A DNA stretch of 47,446 bases from Methylococcales bacterium (lineage in GTDB: Bacteria > Pseudomonadota > Gammaproteobacteria > Methylococcales > Methylomonadaceae): NCBI GenBank assembly GCA_026399075.1, contig JAPLRR010000085.1, positions 1 to 47,446 of the forward strand, given 5' to 3'. Positions 1 to 7,265 of this stretch are shown here, in pieces (positions within the stretch are counted from its first letter, which is position 1; each line of letters begins with the position of its first letter). The translations under genes and the position numbers were made by a program. The notes beneath the pieces are model-generated. The model was not told where the DNA came from. It saw only the letters and a program-made list of their open reading frames with translations, and made no database searches.

Positions 1-1425
1 TATATTCAGTACGCGTGTGAAGTTGTAACCCAGCACCATCAGGCTGAACTCCCCTTTTGATTTCACTAGCCCACGCATCAAAAAATGATCCCATCCAGCC
101 CTTCGCTTTAACGTGCCAAAAGGATGTTCAACTAGCGCCCCGCGTTGGCGCATGATGCTTTTACTGTTTTGCATGCGGGCTTGGTGACGCTCGGCAACGT
201 CCTCATGCTCCCAGCGCATAAGCTGTTTGGTAGTGGCTTTGTCGGTTAAACATTGGCTACGCACCGGACATTGTTTGCAGGCGGAGGCTTTGCTTTTGTA
301 GCGGGTATAGCTTTTATTATTGATCCAGAGCGGTGTGCCATGGCGAGTGAGCGGCATACCCTGTGGGCAAATATAAACGTCTGTTTCCGCATTAAAGTTG
401 AATTTGTCCCGGGTATGGCGGCCTTGCGCCTTAATGCCTTTGGATTTGTCGGGGATGGCGACATAGGCGGTGATGTGCTGGTCTTCGCATTGCTTGATTT
501 GGTTGCCCTCGTAGTAACCGCTGTCGGCCAATACCGTTAAGGCCGTTGGCCCCAGTATGTCCCGGGCCTTATCAAGCATGGGCACGAGCTGCTGGGTGTC
601 ATTGCCATCTTGGGTCACCGCTTCGGCGACAATGAGCTTATGTTTCGCATCAACGGCAATCTGTACATTGTAGCCCGCAATGGTTTGGCCGCGTTTGCTA
701 AGCAGGCGGGCATCGGGGTCTACGGTGGACAGTTGTTTGCCGCCATTGTCGTGCAGGCGTTTTTGCAAGGCTTTCTTGGTGGCCTGTTTGTCTTTCAGGG
801 CGGCGATTTTCGCGCCCAGTTGCCGGTCTTCAACCAAGCTGCCAAGCCCCGCCTGGTTGTCGGCCTCATCTTGCCGGGCGAGCTGTTCCTGATAGGCGTT
901 GATTTTTTGTTCCAGTTGCTGAAGTTGTTTGTCCAGCTTGTCTTCGGTGTGGATGCTGTCTTTGCTGGCATCGGCCTTGAAAAAGCTGCCGTCAATGCCC
1001 AGCATTTCACCGCCAAAAAGCTGTAATTCTTTGCAGAGCAAAACAAAATCACGGTTGGTGGACGTTAATGCCACGCTGTTGTTTTTGCGGAAATCGGCAA
1101 TGGTTTTATAGCTGGGGCGAAGCCCCTCCACCAACCAGATGACTTCGAGGTTGCGGTAGGCCTCGCTTTCCAGCCTGCGGCTGCTGCGGACTTTATTGAG
1201 GTAGCCATAAAGGTACAGTTTTAGAAGGGCTTTGGGCGGATAGGCGGGTTGTCCGGCAAGAATCCCGCCCTCGGTATGTTGATAACCTTGTTTTGCCAAA
1301 TTCAAGGTGTCCACATAGGCATCTATGGCGCGTACCGGATTTGTTTCTGGTACATAGTCTTCTATGCAGGGTGGCAATAGGCTAACTTGGTGTCTGTTTG
1401 ATACGGCTTTGTAGCGGCGTGACAT
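1..1425 (-). CDS. IS1182-family transposase, 3' end cut by window edge
   Basis: Open from an ATG at 1425 to the left edge (475 codons, no stop), so the C-terminus lies outside the window. The N-terminal part has the IS1182-type opening (PAYPPKALLKLYLYGY). The three acidic DDE residues appear in GIDGSFFKADAS, LADSGYYEG and RGALVEHPFGTLKR. A charged insertion of about 80 residues follows the first Asp, and a four-Cys knuckle (CPQG, then CKQCPVRSQC) lies before the last acidic residue. This is the standard layout of IS1182 transposases, which are usually 450-560 aa, so little is missing. Upstream, 1430-1500 is AT-rich and may contain the IS end, but I could not define a terminal repeat from one side. 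No frameshift is visible, so the element may be active. Confidence 0.88.
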   Translation of the reverse strand, partial: MSRRYKAVSNRHQVSLLPPCIEDYVPETNPVRAIDAYVDTLNLAKQGYQHTEGGILAGQPAYPPKALLKLYLYGYLNKVRSSRRLESEAYRNLEVIWLVEGLRPSYKTIADFRKNNSVALTSTNRDFVLLCKELQLFGGEMLGIDGSFFKADASKDSIHTEDKLDKQLQQLEQKINAYQEQLARQDEADNQAGLGSLVEDRQLGAKIAALKDKQATKKALQKRLHDNGGKQLSTVDPDARLLSKRGQTIAGYNVQIAVDAKHKLIVAEAVTQDGNDTQQLVPMLDKARDILGPTALTVLADSGYYEGNQIKQCEDQHITAYVAIPDKSKGIKAQGRHTRDKFNFNAETDVYICPQGMPLTRHGTPLWINNKSYTRYKSKASACKQCPVRSQCLTDKATTKQLMRWEHEDVAERHQARMQNSKSIMRQRGALVEHPFGTLKRRAGWDHFLMRGLVKSKGEFSLMVLGYNFTRVLNI

Positions 1426-1577
1426 TGTGACCTTATCTAAATAATATTATATTTATCAACTGGCTATATTATATCATGTTTTGGAGGGATAATACTTTCA
1501 CAGTCTCTGGCGCTTATACACCCTACGGTCGAGCGTTGAAATGTTGGGCACGAAAAGCTTGTGCCCAACCTACCCCA

Positions 1578-2690
1578 CTAAGCCGCACCCCCACCCGGCC
1601 ACAAAATCACCGCCGTGCGCAAACGGTTTTTACCAAAACAGGACATGCGGTCAAAATCTTCGCGGGCGATGGGGATAAACTGGCAATCGATCTCACTTTG
1701 CCGTTTGTCGTCGGGGTCGGAGTCGTGCATGTATAAACAATCGTCATCAAAGCCGCTCATCACTAGCCAATGCGGGGCTTTTTTGCGATCCATCAAAAAA
1801 GTGCTGATCAATATCAACGGTATCGCGCCCGCCTTAAAGGCCGTAATCAGCTCGGTTTGGGTGATGTTGGCGTAATGCAGGGGGATGTCTTGTTCTGCTG
1901 CTTGGCGTTTAAAGCTTGTATCGACCAATTCAACCACTTGTTTTTTTTCTTCATTACGTACGCCATCAATAAATAAGGTTGAGGTTTGGTTAATCCATGC
2001 CTCAACCCCAAACCCACGGCGCTTTGCCGCCAGCGCCAAGCCGATGGGATGGCAGCCACCATGGCCTGATGTCATATAGATGGTTGTGGCTTCCCGCCAT
2101 AAATTAATCTCTTCTTCGCGGGAAGGCTGGTAAGCGCGGTTAATGCCGTGCATCGCCATCATCAACGCCGCCGGGCCGCAGGTAAACGGCGTGGTTTGCC
2201 TTAACCAATGCACGGAACGGTATTGCAAGGTATCTTGATAACGGCGTATGCGCTTTTGGTAGCGTAGCGCGTCTTTGTGGTCTTGGTAATAATCGCGGTA
2301 TATGCCAAATTTTTGGAAACCCAAACTTTCATATAGCTTGATGGCGGGCTGATTATCCACACTCACTTCCAGGCGCAGATACAATCTGCCGCTGTCATTG
2401 GCGGCCTGTTCCCCAGCCAGCATCAGCTGTTTGGCCAAGCCTTGCCCCCGATAGTGCTGGGACACAGCGATGGAATAGATCCTCGCCAAGCGTGTGCCGG
2501 GATGGTAAATGATCAAAATATAGCCGACCACAGTCTGGTCGATTTCGGCTAACAACAAGGCCCGATGATCGGTGGCCAACCAATGTTTAAAGCTACGGCG
2601 GCTTAAGCGGTCGCAGTTAAAACAAGCGTTTTCCAAGGCGACCAAACCGTCCAGATCAGCGCTTAGGGCTTGGCGGATAATCGCACTCAA
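1578..2690 (-). CDS. GNAT acetyltransferase fused to a C39-like peptidase domain
   Basis: Two-domain protein. Roughly residues 1-150 are a GNAT N-acetyltransferase with the acetyl-CoA loop in SQHYRGQGLAKQLMLAGEQ. Roughly 165-370 are a peptidase C39-like papain fold with the Cys motif TTPFTCGPAALMMAM and a later His in APHWLVMSGF. No signal peptide, so cytoplasmic. I chose a TTG start at 2690 because it overlaps the upstream gene's TGA (TTGA) and gives the expected N-terminus MSAIIRQALSADLDGL. An ATG at 2774 would add 28 unlikely residues inside the neighbour. It is co-transcribed with the DUF2817 gene and lies opposite a RimK-like ligase. This fusion is known as a family beside RimK homologues, and its substrate is unknown. 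The protease half may cleave a leader peptide and the GNAT half may acylate an amine, which is inference. Confidence 0.85.
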   Translation of the reverse strand: MSAIIRQALSADLDGLVALENACFNCDRLSRRSFKHWLATDHRALLLAEIDQTVVGYILIIYHPGTRLARIYSIAVSQHYRGQGLAKQLMLAGEQAANDSGRLYLRLEVSVDNQPAIKLYESLGFQKFGIYRDYYQDHKDALRYQKRIRRYQDTLQYRSVHWLRQTTPFTCGPAALMMAMHGINRAYQPSREEEINLWREATTIYMTSGHGGCHPIGLALAAKRRGFGVEAWINQTSTLFIDGVRNEEKKQVVELVDTSFKRQAAEQDIPLHYANITQTELITAFKAGAIPLILISTFLMDRKKAPHWLVMSGFDDDCLYMHDSDPDDKRQSEIDCQFIPIAREDFDRMSCFGKNRLRTAVILWPGGGAA

Positions 2691-3775
2691 ACCACTAACC
2701 CCCGCAATGCTTGACCTAACACTTGCCTGCCACGGAACAAGACCATTTCCCGCCAGGCTTGGTCTTCGGGACAAAAATGGTGGCGCATCAATTGGCTATG
2801 CGCCAGCCTTGCCGCGTCATTATCCGTTTGCGCCCAGAGTTGATGGTCTTGCAGCAAGACCTCAAACAATTGCCCGGTTGGATACGTGCCAAACTCCAAA
2901 GTGATATAACAACTGCGGTCATTCATCACCGTATGCCAGGCATAATCCAGCAAGCCTTGTTTAGGTACTGAACTGGACGTGCCCAAAAAAGGCAAGGTCA
3001 CAGAATCGCCATACCATCGCCGCGCCACGGCTGTTGCAGGGCTGTCCGGCTGATGGTCACAAATTATTTCGCCATAGCCAAACGAACCCAGCCCGCTATG
3101 CAAATCGATCACCGCCAAATCCCGCTGCGCCAAGCTGTATTTTTGGATGATGTCTTCAACAACCCGCCGCCCGTGCGCTGGGGCAAATCCGCCAAAAAAC
3201 GGCCCTAAAGGGTCGGTGTATTGCCCGCCACTAATCGCTTGTTCCAACGCCACCCGCCCATGCAGTTGGCCAAATTCAGCAAATGCTTGCTGGCGGGCGT
3301 GGCTATCTGCCAACATAAACGCAGGCTTTAAACTTTCATAAGCGGGATTTTCAGGTAAAGGCTTAGCAAAATCGACCACATTGCGGTTTAAATCCACGCC
3401 ATCGCCATCGCAACGGCGCGACCACGCATAACCCCACGGTGTCAGCGCATGTATCAACAACACCGCCGTATCTTCAGGCAGTTTTAAATGGCCAGCAGCC
3501 AGCAAGGCCAGCGCATCGGTTTCTATTGCCGAACCGACAAAACCTTCAACGCCATGGGTACCGGCAATCAACACCACCACTTTTGCCGCATCCGCAGCGC
3601 CTAGCCAAGCGCTATCAGTAAACAGCGCTTCGCCTTCGGGACTTTCCCCCGCACACGGAAACGAACACCAGCCCATATCACCGCTAAGCGCGTTCAACCA
3701 TCGCCGCCTGCCCTGTGCGTAATTGGCAGGGAATAAACTCGTATCTAGCGCTAGGGCAAAAAGCAAGGAGGGCAT
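2687..3775 (-). CDS. DUF2817 family M14-like metallohydrolase
   Basis: About 362 aa. The THGVEGFVGSA segment supplies the His and Glu expected for zinc binding in carboxypeptidase-M14-like folds. DGVDLNRNVVDF gives the conserved Asn-Arg substrate pair, and DLHSGLGSFGYGE contains the third zinc ligand His. The late Glu in ITLEFGTYP fits the general base. These match DUF2817/M14-type hydrolases acting on C-terminal amino acids or amide-linked groups. No clear signal peptide. Start taken at the ATG at 3775; a GTG at 3782-3784 in the same frame adds three residues. Its stop overlaps the start of the GNAT-C39 gene, showing translational coupling. It diverges from the RimK-like gene across about 120 bp that should hold both promoters. 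Confidence 0.82.
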   Translation of the reverse strand: MPSLLFALALDTSLFPANYAQGRRRWLNALSGDMGWCSFPCAGESPEGEALFTDSAWLGAADAAKVVVLIAGTHGVEGFVGSAIETDALALLAAGHLKLPEDTAVLLIHALTPWGYAWSRRCDGDGVDLNRNVVDFAKPLPENPAYESLKPAFMLADSHARQQAFAEFGQLHGRVALEQAISGGQYTDPLGPFFGGFAPAHGRRVVEDIIQKYSLAQRDLAVIDLHSGLGSFGYGEIICDHQPDSPATAVARRWYGDSVTLPFLGTSSSVPKQGLLDYAWHTVMNDRSCYITLEFGTYPTGQLFEVLLQDHQLWAQTDNDAARLAHSQLMRHHFCPEDQAWREMVLFRGRQVLGQALRGLVV

Positions 3776-3897
3776 ACGTGTCACCGTAGGTGTTGGGTTA
3801 AGGCTAGGGCATTAGGCAATCAGTCAAGAAACTGCTTGTATAAAAGCCGCACTGGTAACAGAATTATACTTCACTTATCAGCCCAAACACTTAATCT

Positions 3898-5373
3898 ATG
3901 GCGCGCACCCTACTGGTGGTTGACAACCTTTCCGACTGGAACCCTTATTATCCTAGCGACCAAGTCATTACTTTTGAAACTTATCTGGCCACCGAACAAA
4001 CCGAATCCGAGCAACGCGTCCGCATCATCAACCTGTGCAGCAGTTACCGCTATTTGTCTGACGGCTATTATTGCTCCCTTTTGGCAGAAGCGCGGGGGCA
4101 CCACGTCATCCCGTCGGTCAAAGTCATTAACGACTTGGGCAAACAAGCGCTCTACCAACTCCAGCTTGAAGACTTGTCGCCCACCTTGGCCCGTGCCTTT
4201 AAAAGCCACGCCAACAAAGCCCAGGAGCTCACGCTGTTAAGTTATTTTGGCACCACCGCCGACCCGGCTTTTCAAGAACTGGCCCGCTTGTTGTTTGAAC
4301 GCTTTTCGTGTCCGGTGCTGGAAATCAGCTTAAACTTTCGCCAACAATGGGAAATCAACGGCCTTAAACCCATCTCGCACCGGCAATTGGATGACCCCCA
4401 GCAAACCGTGTTTGCCGAAGCCTTGGACAAATTCAGCAAAAAAGTCTGGCGCAAAGGCCGGGCGCGCAAAGCCGCCCGTTATGACTTGGCGATATTGATC
4501 AACACCGAAGAAAAACTGCCGCCCAGCAATCGCGGCGCACTGAAAAAATTCATCAAAATCGGCCGCGAACTCGGCATAGAAGTTGAACTCATCAGCCCCC
4601 AACACTACGCCAGACTGCCGGAGTTTGATGGCCTGTTTATCCGCGAAACCACCGGCATAGACCACCATACTTACCGCTTTGCCAAAAAAGCCGAAGCCGA
4701 AGGTTTGATTGTCATCGACGACCCCACTTCCATGCTGCGCTGCGCCAATAAAGTTTATTTGGCCGACTTGTTCCGCATTCACAAAGTGCCTAGCCCCAAA
4801 ACCTGGTTGCTGCACAACGGCAATGCCGAACATTTGGATAGGGTGGAACAGGAAGCGGGGTTTCCGGTGGTGATCAAAATCCCTGATGGCTCTTTTTCCC
4901 GGGGTATTGTTAAGGTCAATAACCGTGCGGAGCTCGATTTAAAAGTTAAGGAATTATTCCAACAATCGGCATTGTTATTGGCGCAAGAGTTTTTGTACAC
5001 CGATTTTGATTGGCGCATCGGCATATTCAACAACCGCGCCTTATATGCCTGCCGTTATTATATGGTTAAAAACCACTGGCAAATCTACCGCCACCACAAC
5101 AGCCGTGTTGATAGCGGCGATTTTGAAACCCTGCCCACCTTTGAAGTCCCCAAAGCGGTGTTGGATGCCGCATTGAAAGCCACGCTGCCGATAGGCAATG
5201 GTTTATACGGTGTCGATGTCAAGGAAAAAAACGGCAAAGGCTATGTGATAGAAGTCAACGACAACCCCAATATCGATAGCGGCATCGAAGACAAATACCT
5301 AGGGGATGAGTTGTATCGGCTGGTGATGGCGGAGTTTTTACGGCGTATGGAGAATAGGAGCAAGGGGGTTTAG
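3898..5373 (+). CDS. RimK family ATP-grasp ligase
   Basis: 491 aa. The first ~190 residues form the N-terminal domain found only in long RimK-like proteins. A RimK pre-ATP-grasp segment follows (FDGLFIRETTGIDHHTYRF), then the ATP-grasp core: CANKVYLADLFRIHKVPSP, a lysine-containing loop VVIKIPDGSFSRG, the hinge LLAQEFLYTDFDWRIGIF and the Mg2+-binding VIEVNDNPNIDSG. All expected catalytic elements are intact. The family forms amide bonds by acyl-phosphate activation of a carboxylate. E. coli RimK adds glutamates to ribosomal protein S6, but it is about 300 aa and lacks this N-terminal domain, so the S6 role should not be transferred. Divergent from the GNAT-C39 and M14-like genes. Confidence 0.88.
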   Translation: MARTLLVVDNLSDWNPYYPSDQVITFETYLATEQTESEQRVRIINLCSSYRYLSDGYYCSLLAEARGHHVIPSVKVINDLGKQALYQLQLEDLSPTLARAFKSHANKAQELTLLSYFGTTADPAFQELARLLFERFSCPVLEISLNFRQQWEINGLKPISHRQLDDPQQTVFAEALDKFSKKVWRKGRARKAARYDLAILINTEEKLPPSNRGALKKFIKIGRELGIEVELISPQHYARLPEFDGLFIRETTGIDHHTYRFAKKAEAEGLIVIDDPTSMLRCANKVYLADLFRIHKVPSPKTWLLHNGNAEHLDRVEQEAGFPVVIKIPDGSFSRGIVKVNNRAELDLKVKELFQQSALLLAQEFLYTDFDWRIGIFNNRALYACRYYMVKNHWQIYRHHNSRVDSGDFETLPTFEVPKAVLDAALKATLPIGNGLYGVDVKEKNGKGYVIEVNDNPNIDSGIEDKYLGDELYRLVMAEFLRRMENRSKGV

Positions 5374-5407
5374 TTGTCTGCTTTCCGAACCACGCCTAGT
5401 TAAAGTC

Positions 5408-5887
5408 ATGAAAATTAACATTGCCCTATTTCTTCTTGCCTTTTCAGTGCTATCCCATGCTGGGACTGCAGATAAGATTACCGTTAGCAAATCTGAAAAA
5501 CTGTTGTACTTGCTAAAAGACGGCAAAGTCTTCGCCGCTTATCCGGTCACCTTTGGCAGGAATCCAGTTGGACAGAAAATAAAAGCGGGGGACAACCGCA
5601 CACCAGAAGGCGTCTACTTGATAGACGCAAAAAAGGAAAACTCTGCCTACTTTAAAGCGCTACACATTTCTTATCCAAACCCAAAAGAAATTGAGCAAGC
5701 AAAAATCAGCGGTGTTTACCCTGGGGGTGACATTATGGTCCATGGGCAAAAAAATGGTTTTGCTTGGGCGGCTTTCATCGTCCAGCTCTTCAATTGGACG
5801 AAAGGCTGTATAGCGCTATCGAATGACAATATGGAAAAAGTTTGGCAAGCAGTGGATGTAGGCACTAAAATTGAAATCAAGCCGTAA
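5408..5887 (+). CDS. L,D-transpeptidase (YkuD domain), secreted
   Basis: 159 aa with an N-terminal signal peptide (about 1-19, cleavage near SHAGTA). The YkuD catalytic domain spans about 24-157. The active-site region has the conserved His in IMVHGQKNG and the nucleophile Cys in NWTKGCIALSND, the YafK/ErfK-like variant. Such enzymes make 3-3 crosslinks in peptidoglycan or attach proteins to it, in the periplasm. The short length means no LysM or other targeting domain. It starts 34 nt after the RimK-like stop on the same strand, so the two may share a transcript. Its base composition is more AT-rich than the GC-richer RimK gene. Confidence 0.85.
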   Translation: MKINIALFLLAFSVLSHAGTADKITVSKSEKLLYLLKDGKVFAAYPVTFGRNPVGQKIKAGDNRTPEGVYLIDAKKENSAYFKALHISYPNPKEIEQAKISGVYPGGDIMVHGQKNGFAWAAFIVQLFNWTKGCIALSNDNMEKVWQAVDVGTKIEIKP

Positions 5888-5930
5888 GCACAAAATACGC
5901 TGCCCAATAATTAACGCGTAAGCCAGATAA

Positions 5931-6000
5931 TTGGTAGGGTGTACAACGCCAAGACCCTATACCAACACCCCCAATAATACCCTACCGCCAAATTATTTAG
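5931..6000. repeat. Imperfect inverted repeat around GGTAGGGT / ACCCTACC
   Basis: GGTAGGGT at about 5933-5940 pairs with ACCCTACC at about 5979-5986, each flanked by an ATAATT-like sequence. It resembles the GTAGGG-type elements at 18025-18070 and 22959-23003. The rest of the gap 5888-6200 holds only short unlikely reading frames. Confidence 0.4.
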
Positions 6001-6002
6001 GG

Positions 6003-6029
6003 TGTCGTAGGAGGATAGTTGCCTGCATT
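6003..6029 (+). repeat. 27-nt direct repeat, left copy
   Basis: Matches 7152-7178 at 24 of 27 positions, including an uninterrupted GATAGTTGCCTGCATT. The two copies bracket the toxin-antitoxin-like gene pair. Confidence 0.6.
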
Positions 6030-6108
6030 TGAAGGCTGCATAAGTGTTATGCAAATCTAAACAAAAGGTATTTTATGAACCGGGGTTTAAAAATACAGCG
6101 CTTGCAGA

Positions 6109-6128
6109 TGTACGATATGTTTCGTACA
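6109..6128. promoter_or_regulatory. Palindrome upstream of the toxin-like gene, possible operator
   Basis: Perfect 7-bp arms TGTACGA and TCGTACA separated by six bases, about 70 bp before the first gene of the module. Toxin-antitoxin pairs are commonly autorepressed at palindromes in this position. No protein binding can be shown from sequence. Confidence 0.4.
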
Positions 6129-6200
6129 CTACAGCTGTGCTCATGTTACAAGGGCGTGTAGCTTTAACGTTACAACCATCTTTTCTCAGGAGTGATAGGA

Positions 6201-6499
6201 ATGGGGTTTAAGGATGCACGACAACGTGTCATTGCTTGCCTCAAGTCTGGAAATGTCAAGCATGAAATCAGGAATGGCATTGATATAAAAAATCTTCTGG
6301 CTACTGGTGAGCTTGATGCGGAAGAGCTTGCCGCTATTCTACGTCAAGCTAAAGGTAACGAACATCAAAGCAGTCCACATCATTGTGCTGCCAGTATAGA
6401 AGTCCATATAGTAAAAACTAAGCACTCAGGTCGTAACTGGTCATAAAATGGTATTTTGTTGACCCTGACAGTGTTTTCATTAGTGTACATGACGCATGA
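6201..6499 (+). pseudogene. Toxin-like small gene, apparently frameshifted
   Basis: The ATG at 6201 has a good ribosome site (AGGAG at 6188-6192) and opens an 81-codon frame ending at TAA 6444-6446. From base 6443, the frame one base back reads IKWYFVDPDSVFISVHDA and stops at TGA 6497-6499, one base before the next gene's ATG at 6501. The joined product would be about 99 aa and end exactly where an operon partner should start, so a one-base deletion is the simplest reading. I do not recognise the family with certainty. Size, position before a zinc-finger partner and the VHIVKT / WYFVDPDSVFISVH strands suggest a RelE- or MqsR-like small toxin. A sequencing error or a short functional form cannot be excluded. 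Confidence 0.55.
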
Positions 6500-6500
6500 T

Positions 6501-7094
6501 ATGAAGATTTTAAAAGTTGGCGATAAGGAAAAGGCAATCTGTAATACTTGCCAAGTATTGGTGGGTGTAACTTACCAATTGCGGGATGTGCCTTTTAGTG
6601 ACCAAAGCGGTGTGGTGAAGGATGTTCTGGTGGGTGTATGCGATGTCTGCGATACGGTTACAGTTTTGCCTTACCAATCCACACCCAAGGTTAAGCAACA
6701 ATTGGCAAAACAACGGACTTCTTTGGAAGTCAGGGTACCTGCACACATGCTGGATATATTGGGTTTAGCAAGTGTGGAGTTAGGTGGCGATACGAATTTC
6801 ATCTACAACATCATTAAATATTATCTTCATGCTTTGTCCAATGGGCAGTTACCCATCAAAGATATGGATAAATATTTATTGAGCGATTTGGCAAAAGGCA
6901 AAGCACAAAAAAGATTGTCGTTAAAAGGCAAAAATGTCGCCCATGACATAGAGCAACTCAAAAAATTGGCGCACATTCCGTCAACCTCAGACCTGATTAA
7001 AAGTGTGGTTTTAAAAATAAATGATGACATATTGGTGCATAAAAACTCCCAGCCCATGAAGTTTTTAAGAAGTTTGGCAGCCATATCAAATTAA
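6501..7094 (+). CDS. Zinc-finger protein, possible antitoxin partner
   Basis: 197 aa from the ATG at 6501; an ATG at 6489 is also in frame. The N-terminal ~55 residues hold two knuckles (ICNTCQ and VCDVCD), as in the zinc domain of MqsA/YgiT-type antitoxins. The remaining ~140 residues are basic and mostly helical, and I see no standard HTH_3 domain. No membrane segment or signal peptide. It begins one base after the repaired end of the toxin-like frame, which supports co-translation. If the toxin is inactive, this may be a leftover regulator. The antitoxin role is inferred from layout and zinc knuckles only. Confidence 0.6.
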   Translation: MKILKVGDKEKAICNTCQVLVGVTYQLRDVPFSDQSGVVKDVLVGVCDVCDTVTVLPYQSTPKVKQQLAKQRTSLEVRVPAHMLDILGLASVELGGDTNFIYNIIKYYLHALSNGQLPIKDMDKYLLSDLAKGKAQKRLSLKGKNVAHDIEQLKKLAHIPSTSDLIKSVVLKINDDILVHKNSQPMKFLRSLAAISN

Positions 7095-7151
7095 AACCCC
7101 GTGGATATAACTATGCTGGGTTGGCGTGCATTATAGTGCGCCCACTGAAGA

Positions 7152-7178
7152 TGTCGCAGGCAGATAGTTGCCTGCATT
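7152..7178 (+). repeat. 27-nt direct repeat, right copy
   Basis: 24 of 27 identical to 6003-6029 and in the same orientation, lying about 55 bp after the zinc-finger gene. Confidence 0.6.
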
Positions 7179-7265
7179 GTCACTAACGCCTATCCAATGT
7201 GCTTTATGCCCCCTATAATGTAAACACCGCAGCTTAACCCCACAGCCGCTAAGGCCAACAAGGCT

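Noticed and set aside
246..1111. Several plus- and minus-strand frames inside the transposase region
   Set aside because: They run opposite to or out of frame with the continuous 475-codon transposase, which has the DDE motifs.
1430..1510. Terminal inverted repeat of the IS1182-type element
   Set aside because: The other end is outside the window, so no repeat pair can be shown.
2691..2774. 28-residue N-terminal extension of the GNAT-C39 protein
   Set aside because: It lies inside the upstream gene, is unlike the family start, and the TTG overlapping the neighbour's stop fits better.
6061..6171. 28-codon frame starting MNRGLKIQRL before the toxin-like gene
   Set aside because: No ribosome site and it overlaps the palindrome.
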